Assembly (NCBI GenBank): GCA_020137815.1
Contig: CM035352.1
Location: 2,673,131 to 2,737,130 of the forward strand
Length of the DNA stretch: 64,000 nucleotides
Direction: 5' to 3'
DNA from: Hormiphora californensis
Lineage: Eukaryota > Ctenophora > Tentaculata > Cydippida > Pleurobrachiidae
This document shows positions 37,450 to 49,200 of the stretch, piece after piece. A model generated the notes under the pieces. It was not told where the DNA came from, did no database searches, and saw only the letters and a list, made by a program, of their open reading frames with translations. Position 1 is the stretch's first letter; each line of letters opens with the position of its first letter. The position numbers and the translations under genes are program-made.

Positions 37450-38726
37450 TCAATAATGTGATCTCTGAAGTCGTCTCTGTTCCTCCATCTCTCTAGCTCG
37501 CTGTTCCTCTGCTTGTCGCTCTATCTCGGCATATTTCTTCCTGTTTTTAACTTCCTGACGGTGTGTGATTTATATTAGGAAAGGTAGTTAAATTAAGTCG
37601 TGACCCGCCTACGGGATTCTCTAGTTATCTAGTTTCCCTGCTTATAGAATTTCCTCGTTCCTGATTTCTCTTCTCAAATTCTCCGAATTTATGATAAAAA
37701 TAGCACATCGCCCAACAGTTAAGTTGAGAAGATTGCAAAACGTGAATTTCTAAGTGACGCAGTCGGACCCCGATTTACCGGAACCCCGATTTACCGGGAG
37801 GATAAATTCCCCCCGATATACCAAATTATCGGTATTTGACCCCGATTCACCGGGCACCCCGATTTACCGGGCAAAACACTTTCCCCGGAGTATCCCGGTA
37901 CATCTGGATCCTAGTGTCCTACTGTAGTAACAATTTTCAAACAAACCGTATACAAGATGAGAGCTCCCTTGCTATTGTTTGGTAGGCGATGTTGGAACAT
38001 CTGGAGTGTGAGGAGCGATAGCCCCTTTCCGTTGAAACCGAACATCAGTGGGTCAATGTCATGGATCTCGTAGGTTCGGGAACACCAACGCAACCAAAGC
38101 ATCACTTCAGAAACACTCCAGGTCTTGGGATCTGGGGAATTTAGATGCTGAAAACTTGACATTAAATGCTTCTCTTGAAGAACAAAATTATTTGCATTAT
38201 GTTCTAACGTAACGCATTCGCACGGGCAGGGAAAAATGAAAGAAATTTGGGAAAAATGTAAAATATACTGCATAACGTTTACCGATTTGTAGAATTGGTG
38301 GGGTGTTGGGTGCGTTATGAAAGATTCTGGCAGCCTCAAGATTCGGACGTTCAAGGGGGGTAAACGGGATCGTTCCGGCAAGCAACACTAAAACATAATA
38401 TTATTTAGTGAAAAATAGTATATGTTTTGGTATGAGCTAGATTGCATAACTGGACAAGTGTGCGGTGTGCGTCACTCGTCAGTTTAGTAGTATTCTATGA
38501 TTAAGCCTAGGGTACTACTATTCCCAGAACTTAAAAGGGCAACCAATCATTGACGTGTTAGTGTGTTACTAAACAATCATCGACGTGATTAGGATGATAT
38601 AGGACTTACTATCGGAGACGGTCATGGGCTGATTATCATTAACGGAAGTGCTAGTACCGGGTTGGTTCCAAGCTCCGGGGGGTTCCTGATTGTGAGGTGC
38701 TGCGGTTCTCCTGGAGTCTGTTCGTA
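37450..38726 (-). CDS. PNT/SAM-domain protein with a coiled-coil end (5' exons unresolved)
   Basis: Four exons join in phase: 38726-38610, 38387-38283, 38203 to about 37923 (or 37947) and 37554-37450. The third carries a pointed (PNT) domain: DPKTWSVSEVMLWLRWC, then IDPLMFGFNGKGLSLLTLQMF and HRLPNNSKGALILYT. PNT domains mediate protein contacts in ETS factors and related proteins. The last exon is a charged helix (EVKNRKKYAEIERQAEEQRA) ending ERSHY-type residues; no ETS DNA-binding domain follows. Upstream minus-strand exons are likely (39068-38972 and 39211-39169), but their phases do not yield one clear frame. One possible donor, GTAGGA at 37922, lies in the end of a transposon-like repeat. 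Confidence 0.65.
37759..37927. mobile_element. pogo/Tigger-like MITE copy 1
   Basis: Starts gcagtcggaccccgattta and contains repeated cccgatttaccggg; the right end is diverged (ctactgtag). It lies in the last intron of the PNT gene. The same family occurs at 39862, 47949 and 52273. Confidence 0.65.
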
Positions 38727-39861
38727 CTGTAATGAGAGACTTGTGTCAAAACACAAAGCACCACAACAAAATCAATGCAGTTACATATAAGAGAAAAATA
38801 TTCACTAGTAAATAATCAATGCACTTTAGAGATAAATAATCGCTAGGTAGTTAGGTCTTGGATGAGACTGAAAGTTTTTACAATTCAAAGCGTCACTAAC
38901 AAAAGCACAAATTCAAAGTCAATTAAGATTAAGATTAAAAGTGTCACAAATTGAATGTGACTGCAGCCTACCTGTGCATAAGTGTAATCGTAGTTGTAGT
39001 GGGAGTTGTAGTAATTGTAAGCCATTTTCCCGACTGTTGAACCGTATTGTAGCAAGGCCAAAAGCAACCTGACAAAGCAGAGTGTTACCGAAAAGAGGAT
39101 ATATCATGACAGCCCCCATGATCCACTATGGTTTAATTAACGATAAAAGACAGTTTAGCAACACTTACATGCCTCCCACAAAACTCCCAACAAAAGACAA
39201 CGCATCAAGCATACTGCACCTACTCTATAAAGAACTAAGTAGTTGAACAAGATGTGGGCAGCAGCAGAACACAAACTAATACACCTGATATTTGATTATT
39301 TGATGATGTGAATACCTTACCGTGGATAAACCGGTGGAGAGGACGGGGCGAATTGTGCACACAAGATAGGACCAAAATGTAAACTGAACTCCGCCCTCGC
39401 GATTTAAAGGGTGATGAATCAATGTATTATGCCTTTATTTGGTTTTGATTTGCCGCTATCACCTCCCCGAATTGCATGCCCATATATGGTGTTGGGGTGG
39501 TTTGTAAATATATAGAAGCCCCCCATCCCCTCTCTCTCTTGCTCAAAGCTCCACCCCTGCAGAGAGAGGTAGTTACACAATCAAATGTAACGTCACAGTA
39601 ATTAGAGCAAGCTGTCACACATGCGATTATATATGGTGAAAATTTACCATTATTCCATAATAGATCACGAAAGGCTACACAAAACCTGCTAACGTCAGAA
39701 TCATCGGATATTTTTAGTTCGGATCACTTAAGATGACATTCCTTAATTTGTTCATAAGTTTCATGATTGATTCCTCATTCCTTCCCGAAATAGATATCTC
39801 TCTAATAGGTTCTGTATGCTCATGTCACTTGAGAAATGTATCTTGTCTGCTACTTTTCATA

Positions 39862-40045
39862 AAACCTCGATTTACCGGGCCACACCAGAAACTCGATTTA
39901 CCGGAACATCAATTTACGGGAGGATAAACTTCCCCCGATATAGGAAATTATTGGTATTTGACCCCGATATATAATACCGGGCACCCCGTCATACTGGGTA
40001 AAACCCTTTCCCCGAGTATCCTGGTAAATAGGGGTCCGACTGTAC
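39862..40045. mobile_element. pogo/Tigger-like MITE copy 2
   Basis: Begins aaaacctcgatttaccggg and ends ggggtccgactgtact, with internal cccgatata blocks like copy 1. It has no transposase. Confidence 0.65.
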
Positions 40046-40947
40046 TTCACCTCTACCATGAATGATGCATCGCATATAATATTTTTCGCACCCCGGTTTA
40101 ATAAAATGCTATTGTCGTGCGATAACATGAGCTCTTTCCCCGATAACATGAACCTTTTCCCCGATAACATGAGCCCTTTCTCTGTAACTTTTACCGTGGG
40201 GTGCATCTATATTGGTTTCTCTTTCTTCGTGACCTGGCGACCTATATTTTTCTATTTTTAATGTGTGGCGAAAAAGGAAATGAGTGCGAGTAGAAAATTA
40301 CTATTACATGCGTTTGGAATAATTGTTATAAGCCTTAGAGCTCTTTTGAAGAGTGTGCAATCAAACATTCTGTTTTTCTCGCTGGTTATCCCTAACATCG
40401 TTTTAGTTGCTTGATGTTAATGAGTACATGATGATAGCAAGTCTTCAATTTTGAACTTGTTTATTGTTTTAACGATCGGCCATAATTATAGTTCGACCAA
40501 TAACTCCCCGTGCATCCCATGCAAGGGAAACCGCTTCCGAAAGAAGGACGTATGAAGAAGAAAAAAACGATTGATTTATCCTGATTCATGATTATGTGAT
40601 TAAATATTTATGCTGTTTTCTGTCAGCTGGTTGAAAGTAGTTGTAACTCGCTTTCTATGCAAAAGGTCTCTGATTTTAATCTCAGATCAGATCCAAGCCG
40701 GCTAGTCAAGCTATGTTTGGTACAGATTTTGATGTTTCGCTTCATTATTCGTAAAACTAGCCCCTTTTTTATAATGTAGATTGATGAAACTAGCCACTAG
40801 GGAGATAAGCTCCTGAAGAGACCTACCCTTAGATTGGGCACGTCACGCTATCCCCTGTATGTAACACGCTGCCAAACCCTTAGATTAAACCTGTTCGAAC
40901 GGATGACTTTAGATTTTTATCCGGGAAGCAAGGATTACACATGACTT

Positions 40948-41398
40948 CTGCCTTGAGAAATGATCTGGCTTGAGAAATGACTTGCCTTGAGAAATGACTT
41001 GCCTTGAGAAATGATCTGCCTTGAGAAATGATCGGCCTTGAGAAATGATCTGCATTGAAAAATAATCTGCCTTGAGAAATGATCTGCCTTGAGAAATGAT
41101 CTGCCTTGAGAAATGATCTGCCTTGAGAAATGATATGCCTTGAGAAATGATATGCCTTGAGAAATGATCTGCCTTGAGAAATGATCTGCCTTGAGAAATT
41201 ATCTGCCTTGAGAAATGATCTGCCTTGAGAAATGATCTACCTTCAGAAATGATCTGCCTTGAGAAATGATCTGACTTGAGAAACTATCTGCCTTGAGAAT
41301 CTATCTGCCTTAAAAAACTATATGCCTTGAGAAATGATCTGCCTTGAGAAATGATCTGCCTTGCGAGATGATCTGTCTTGAGAAATGATCTGCCTTAC
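40948..41398. repeat. 17-bp minisatellite, about 26 copies
   Basis: Unit ctgccttgagaaatgat, repeated head to tail over 450 bp with scattered point changes. No coding meaning in any frame that I can support. Confidence 0.95.
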
Positions 41399-42074
41399 AA
41401 AGTGACAAGTAGAAGTTTTCCTTAGTCTAATGGACAGGACTGGGGTGCTTGGCAATGTCATCAACTTGCAGTTTCAATTTGCTATCAAACAAACAAGAGT
41501 AGTATATTGAGGCATGGGCCATGTATTTTAATTCTATGTCCGTACTAAGTTAGTTATTTAATTAACTTTTTTTTGCCGATATTTACTGTGGCGTTTTTGG
41601 AGTTGTCTCCAATGCTAATACAAGGTGTGTGAGTGTGTCCCCCTGCTGACCACGAAAATAGCGTAATCAAGGCAGGATAAAAATACGGGTTCAAAAACAT
41701 GACTAAAAAAGGACACGAAACGAAGCATAGAGCAAAGTGAAGCATTTAGCAAACCACGCAAAGCGAAGGGGTAGTGGGTTATAAAGGAGAGAAGGAGCTG
41801 TTTGACGTCACAAGCTGCTTCTTTAAACAGCACCTGTGGTTGGTTACTGGCTAAAATAGCTTGCATCAAGAGCCGAGGAAGTCACAGAATATATATTTTA
41901 GAAAACGATATTTCAATTCACCCCTTTCCTCTCTCTCTCCCCCGATTAGATGAGGATATAGCTGAGAACAATCAAACTGAAGTTGAAGCATCTCAAAATT
42001 GAACTCTATCATGGTTAGTACTGCATTCGCTCTGCAGACAAATGAGAAGCAGAATGTTGTCGCTATAATTTCTT

Positions 42075-42181
<107 letters not shown>

Positions 42182-42293
42182 TCCCTCTATTTCTTATGTT
42201 GTCGAGGAAGTAGGGAAATTGCAAAAGGCACATCTTTGAGGTCATGATTTGATGATTTCCTTTGTACCCAAACACTTCCTCAGGTCACAAAAC

Positions 42294-42459
42294 ACGCTGG
42301 GATGAGGTTGAATGTGATCACTCATTGGACATCATCCCTTCAGCTATGACAGTCAACAATACAAATCACATTGCCCCGGTGTTTCTAGAGGCTGCTCTAG
42401 GTCGGTTTCAACATAATAAACTACATCATAGCCCTCTCTCTAGCTTGTCTCAAGACTGA
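42294..42459 (+). other. Weak exon candidate
   Basis: Follows an AG acceptor (cttcctcag). The open frame begins GHKTRWDEVECDHSLDIIPS and runs to a stop at 42459, or to a weak donor near 42400. A second short frame at about 41950-42003 (DEDIAENNQTEVEASQN) also follows an AG. I recognise neither; they could belong to an unlocated gene. Confidence 0.2.
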
Positions 42460-44384
42460 AATCTGAACAGAATATTTAGGGGAGACTTGGCCATAACGGT
42501 ATACCATCCTTTTTCCCCATATATCTCCATTTCTACTGGCTCTTCCCCCTTCATTTTTATTTGGTTGTATTTTTCATTGTTAGATTTACCATTTCCCTGA
42601 AATATATCTTCCTACCTACACCCAAAGATGAGCAACGGTACTATCCCATTTGGTATAAAATTTATGCAGTGGCTAAAATTTTTGGCGAAACGGGACATAC
42701 CTTTTTGGGTCAAACGGGATATCCCATTTAACCGAAGTTGCGTGTCCCATTTTGCCAAAACCACTTTAGTTTGGGAAGAACTTTAATTATATGCCAAGCA
42801 CGGGGTTATTAATTGGAAGTAAGTATAGAAATATTGTTTAAACATAAACTATTTGTGTTATGCACAAATGATGTTTTGTTTCCCGGCCGAAAATGGATGT
42901 ATTATTGATGTCTATGCTTCAAAACTTGGTTTTTTGATGAATTTTGTGCTATCAAACATTTTTCGGCTGACGCAATGTAACTTGCCATGGTTTCCTAGGT
43001 GGTTGCTATGGTAACAAAACGATCCCAAGCAGTTGTTATGGTAATCAATAAAGATACTTAGATCTTAGGTCAAACGGGATAGCAAACTTTGGTAAAATAG
43101 GATATCCCATTTTAGCAAATTTGGCCCAAATTTGGTAAAATGGGATATCCCATTTTGGACAAGGTGTAAATGTCCCATATAACCCAAACTGAACAACTTA
43201 ACTATATCAACTATTTAACAAACACTGTAATTTGAGAAAGGTTAAAAATATTTAAGGGTGCAAGAAAATTATACTGGCTAATATTTCCGCCCAAAAACTG
43301 GTAACAATCTACCAAGAGAGCTGTGTAATCGAGCTTAACACAAGGTCAAATTTTCGACTTAGATAATTCTGTGGGAAACCACTTACACACGACACCATAT
43401 ATTTGTCAGAAAATGATAATAATCAATGGAAAATGATCCTTGAACAAAGAGGATCGTATTGTAGTGTTCAGTTTGTGTCTGAACCTTATTATCTTACGTA
43501 CAGCCCAAGATCCCATTTGGGCACACGGCCCATATTGGCCAAGTCTCCCCTACCCTACTACGGCCCATTGCATAACAATAAAAATTATGCGTGTGTGTGT
43601 GTGCATAACGAAATATTGCGTGTCTCTCTCCTTCCCCAAGTCCCTCTCCTTCCCTTTCACTGATCTCTTTACGTGTACATTATGTGTGTGCCTTTACTCC
43701 AGTGCGTTATGTGTGTAGGTAACATGATCTCTCTTTATATAATTATGCGTCCTTGCTCACACGGTCTCTCCCTCTCTCTCTCTTCTCCACCAAACGGTCA
43801 TCTTTATGTATGAATGTATCGCCTCTGCAGTTTGCTACACCACCCCGTTGCTCGCTTTCCCCGGTTCACCATCTGTTTTGAATTATTCTAACTTACATTG
43901 GATGAACTATTGCTTCAAGTATTGTCAATTCAGTTGTACAATGTACACTGTACTGTCTAATTATATTTTGTCTTTAGCTCGGCTCAATGTGATCTATTGA
44001 ATAAGTTTTAAAGTGTTTAAATCTGTATCAGAGTAATAAAGTTTTCTATATTTCAGTGGTAACTTTTGAGGATATATACTATATATTTGTGTCTTGGGGC
44101 GTTATTTGTGACTTTAAATATTATGAATTTTAATAATTACCTACACAAAATATGCCATTCGTTCCTTTTAAGTCAAGATGTGATCTACAGTATACATGTG
44201 TAGTAATGCTGCACGGACGAATAACCCCTCTTTTTGTATAGTTGAACGTGTATTTGCATTCTTCTACTCTGCATTCGATTTCATATTTTAATTCCCCTCT
44301 ATCGCATCAGTTCTGTTTCAGCCACTCCTAAGTTGACCTCTAAATCCCAAATATCCCCCCCCCTTGTTGGTGCAGCAGTTTCTG

Positions 44385-45585
44385 ATGGGCTGCTATGGGT
44401 GTACAAAGTGCACGCTAGTATCAACTACATCCCTCTCCCTTGCCCTTGGAGTGTTCTCATTCATTGCTGGGGTTGTGCTAATCTTCAAGGGAAATGATTG
44501 GTTTCCAGAACTAGATGAATACACGTGAGTCCTGATTTTTTACCTCTACCGGATGATCGCGTCGTTTCAGCTTAGGCACGTATTCTAAAAAGATCATACA
44601 CATCTAATTTTAACAAACTTCCCTCCCCACAGGAAGGATCACTATCCTATTTGCACCTGGATCATAGTTCTGGGATTTGTGTTCTTCGTTCTAGGGGCAC
44701 TAGGCGTGATCGCAGTGATAAAGAGGAACATCTGCCTTCTACACACTTATTTCTTTACAATACTTATTGTAGTCATACTTGAAATATCCGCCCTAATTTA
44801 TGGTAAGAAGGAGAAATTAATCAGTTATGTAGACCTTTTAGTTTGAAAATCAATCAAACATTTTCGGTATTTTACGTAGTGAAAAAGTTGGTTTTGAACA
44901 GCAGTGACTTTCAGTTGTTGTTAGAAGAGAGGCGTTAGCAGGTAAACTAGAGGTTACCTATCAAGACTGGTTTAGGAACCTGAACTATGGAAATAACACA
45001 AACATGGAATTACTCGGAGTTAGTCTTATTCAACTGACATTCAGATGCTGTGGGTAGGTTGTTGTTTTGTTCATAATACCCTATTTTTAGACAGGATCCA
45101 GCAAGGCAAGTTGTGGGAACTAATCACCTGGAGTTCATTGACGCAACAATTTAGTAAAATCTAACTGTATCACTAACAACACCTTGTGTTACAGGCTGGG
45201 TGAGAACGGTATATTCTACTGGACACAATGGGATGCGAAGAACAAAGTTCCAGCAAGCTGCTGCGGCAACAGGGCCAACCCACACTCAACATCATTCTTT
45301 TGCAACCGATACGATCAGGAGCTCAAGGACAATTCATGTGATCCCTATATCTATGAAACTCTATCTGTCCATCTTATCTGGGGCATTGTTGGTGTGTGTG
45401 GCTTTTTTATCTTCCTAAATCTGTGCCAACTGTTGTGTACTAGAGGGGTGAGAAGGCATTTGGAGCGGTATGATGAGTTCTATAGTGATGATGAAAGTGC
45501 AGAGGGTGATTTTACCAGATATTCCGCGTTAGAAACGGCTAGCTCGGGCAAAGCTCCCAGTACAGTTAACAGCACATGGCTTTGA
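44385..45585 (+). CDS. Tetraspanin
   Basis: Five exons (44385-44524, 44633-44802, 44915-44941, 44951-45053, 45195-45585) join in phase to 276 residues. Four TM segments are visible: ALGVFSFIAGVVLIF, WIIVLGFVFFVLGALGVI, FFTILIVVILEISALIY and HLIWGIVGVCGFFIFLNL. The large extracellular loop has the diagnostic CCG motif (FRCCG) and a PASCC motif, with further paired cysteines. MGCYGCTKC at the start gives palmitoylation-type cysteines. The third exon is only 27 nt and the intron after it only 9 nt by this reading, so that junction may instead be one continuous exon or a different splice. Tetraspanins organise membrane microdomains. The cytoplasmic tail is 50 residues, acidic and Ser-rich. Confidence 0.9.
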
Positions 45586-46211
45586 AACAGCAGGTCTGTC
45601 AGGCCAATGCTCTGACCACAGTTCTCACTCATGAGAGAAATGAGAATAGGGTCGGGTCAATGCTCTGACAGCAGCAAGTACATGAAGGCCAGAATATTAA
45701 TTTCAGAAACAGATAAACAAGTTGACGAAGCATACCTGTCTTACTGCAATAGGTACTCTGGATGCAAGATTTGAAAAGTAAAACAAGTATAGATCTCTCA
45801 GAATTTCAAGTGAAAACAATTTATATAAATATATTTATATACCCTTCATATATATTATATATTATATGGGGATTATTTGTGGGAGTTCTTGGTGGGATTA
45901 AAAACATAATTGTAGAAGGCTGCTATTTATAGTGGTTGAAATTTAAAAATAGACGGCATGTGACATGGTCGGTAAATCCAAAGATTGTTTTATGTTTTAT
46001 TCATGTTTTATTTACCCCTTTTTGAGAAAAAAAACCTCCTCTTTCATTTTGTTTCTCATCTTGATATGGTGTGATGGACGTGTGTACGTGGGAAAATCAG
46101 TTAGTTTGGACCGGAAACATCAGAACTAATACGAGAAAGGAAGTCACTTCTACTGTTTCTGAGCGGATATAGGTTGCGTTGGGAGCGAAAAAAGTTTGTA
46201 TACTTTTCAAA
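45586..46211. other. Spacer between tetraspanin and the Ig-Kazal-VWD gene
   Basis: AT-rich, with a tatatata-type stretch at 45830-45870. No gene seen. Confidence 0.5.
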
Positions 46212-49200
46212 ATGTTGCTTCTATATTTCTCCATAATCGCTCTCTCAACCTGGTAAGGTATTATGTATATCATATTTGACCCAGCCTTGATAATTCATAT
46301 TCAGACATTCCTAGCTGGTTTGTAATCACTCATTATACTGTCCAGGGTATAAGTGTAGAGGATCATTATTCTTTCTACTTACGAGGTTTAGGCGAGGGTG
46401 CCCGGTTTTTGGGACGGGACTCTTTTCTTGTTGATGTTGGGAGAACGGTCGGGGAGCTCAGCAGGGACAAGGATTTAGGGATTCCTCTTACCAGACCACA
46501 GCGGGATGAAGGTCAGCCTGCAGGTTCGATAATGCGAGACAATCACCCGTAGTCATAGGGATGGATCTATTATGATAATCCCATAGGGATGGATCTATTA
46601 TTATGATAGTCTACTGTCTGTCGGCGCCTCAACTTCTGACATGTGACCGTAATAGTGCATGAAGATTGCAGGTCGGCACCGCCATCTCGTTATAAACATG
46701 GTGGAGTCTTTACCCCCCTCACTTGGAGTCGTTACCCTCTAATTATCAGGGGATGAAGTGGTGTTTATTGAGGACTTCAGGAATATGACAGTTAGACCGG
46801 GGAGCCGTCTCTCTTGGCCGTGCGAGGTGAACCAGGCAGAGAGAGTGGATATATTACCAAGAAAACAAAGTACGTAGCGGCTATAGATTGTATTGGTGAT
46901 ATCCCAATCCTCTTTGGTTGTCCTAGTTTTGATTCGGAATCCACTGTCGATTGACCCCCCTCGGCCCTCCCCCCTAGATGCCGTGTCAGCTGACTCTGTG
47001 GTACGGGAGGGTGCCACTAAAGCTACATTAGTCCTAGAGGATGTGTCATCCAAACACCAGGGCTGGTATTTCTGTGGAGTCGTCTCTCCTGGTGGACGCC
47101 ACATGCACAGAGAGGGGTATCTTGCAGTAAAAGGTACTGGTTTATTTTATTATTTTATTAAAGAGCTCCCATTAAGGAAGTACGTGTTTACAGACACTGT
47201 CTGAGACTGATGAGTATGTGGGAATTGATAAGACACGTTTAATACAAATATAATATCTTACTGCAATTTCTAGAGTGTCTACGATTGTTGAACGCTTAAT
47301 CATGTCCTCTTCCCTTCATGTTGGGATACTGGTTTAATATTCGACCAATGATCTTCCCCCTTTCACCAGTATAATAACTCTCCTGTTTAGATGTGTGTGG
47401 GGATGACCATGACTGTGCTGATTACCAAGTATGTACCCACACTGACCCCCGCTCCGATACCTATACCTGTTCCTGTGACATTCCCTGTGACGATAACACC
47501 TCCACCGGTCCTGTCTGTGGAAGTGACTGTGAGACACATGCCTCAGTCTGTGAGATGAAGAGAGCGGGATGTCGAAAGGGTATTGCATTCCTAGAGGTGG
47601 TTCACAAGGGACCCTGCTCAGAGACAGGTTATACATTTTAAAGTGGTCTTTTCTTACCAGACGTAGCAACTACTAATGCTATTTTCATTTCCCTCCCGAG
47701 CACCATATAACCATTCAAATTTTGCTATCGATTTCTGTTGACTATGGTTTCCTAGAATGGTTTTAATTTTAAATTGTGCAAGTGTGCGGTAACGGCTTAA
47801 CTCGCTTCATTTACGTAGGAGCACCTCAAGAATTTTGCGTAGGAGTAGTCGAGCGACAGATAACCGAGAAAGGAAGTTGGAGCTGAGAGAAAGTATTAGA
47901 GCAATTTTGAGACTTGACACTTGCAATTTTAGAAACATTTATCATTTAAGATCGGACCTCGATTTACCGGCCCCCGATTTATTGTACCTCGATATACCGC
48001 GCAAGACCCTTTCCCCTAGTATTTCGAGGTCCGAGTCTAACACCGTGTTACTATCCTCAGTTCAGCCCCCGGTTTTTACCCTGACTCAAGAGGATCTGAT
48101 TATTGAGGAGGGAGAGGGAGTGGATTTGAGGGTTCTTGCTGAAGCATCTCCTGATCCCACATACAGGTAACTCCTGACCTTTCAGAACATTGGCCTGCGG
48201 TACCATTATATCGTTGTCTATCTTGTTAATTGGCCTGACCCTATTCTCATTTCTTTCAAAGCTCGCGAGAACCGCGATTAGAGCATTGGCCTGACAATTC
48301 CTTTTGGAGAATGGAGATATCGGGACAAAAAGTTATTTCTGAAACGCTCTAATATGCAGTAGTATACTATGTATGGATAAAAAAACCTTAATAAAAGCTT
48401 AGCTGTATGTGTGTTTCGCAACCTACAGATCTACTGACACTAAATACCAACTGATAATCAAGAACTCAGTATATGACACTAAATACCGATAAACAGTTTC
48501 GTGACGCACGCCCACGTCTCACTTCCCCTCTGTCTCTCAGATGGTTGTTGTCAGGGCACAAGGTTGCAAGTTCAACAATCAACCCCACGTCTCATTTCAC
48601 CCTCTCTGTCAGGTGGTTCTTGTCAGGGCACGAGATTACAAGCTCCCCAGAATTTACTGGCAGGATGAGCGGTCTACTTGAGGGACTATGGGAGGTAGAG
48701 GCCAGGAATTGTCATACTAACATTGTAAACACTTCTTTTACATTGACCATGTGTAAGTTGACAACGTAATAGTTATATCAGACTCAAACATGAACAATTG
48801 ATTAAATTGCGATTCAAATTAACTGTATTTTAGTACCGAGGGAGTTTGTGGAGCCGGCAGGTGAGGTGGCCAGTGTCAGTGGTATGTCCCGAGTTACGTC
48901 ATTCTCTGGTTCTGAGTCCCTGTACACAGCGAAGGGTACCTTCCTTTTGGTAGAGACCCCCACCACTCTTGTATATGGGACATTTGAACCGTGTTCAACC
49001 GATAACCTGGTAGGATTCATACATGTGAAATCCATTGAGAACTTGTTGAGTAAGGATTGTGAACCCCTTGAGAATGAATGATAATTATTTTCCTGATATT
49101 TCCAAAATATTTCCATATTATTCAGGAAGTGTCCTGCATGACCAGTGGAACTATCCACAGGGGAGGAGATGGAGTACAACTACTAACCCAGAATATTATA

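Noticed and set aside
40948-41398. CRISPR-like array
   Set aside because: The 17-bp units are contiguous with no unique spacers, in a eukaryotic genome; it is a minisatellite.
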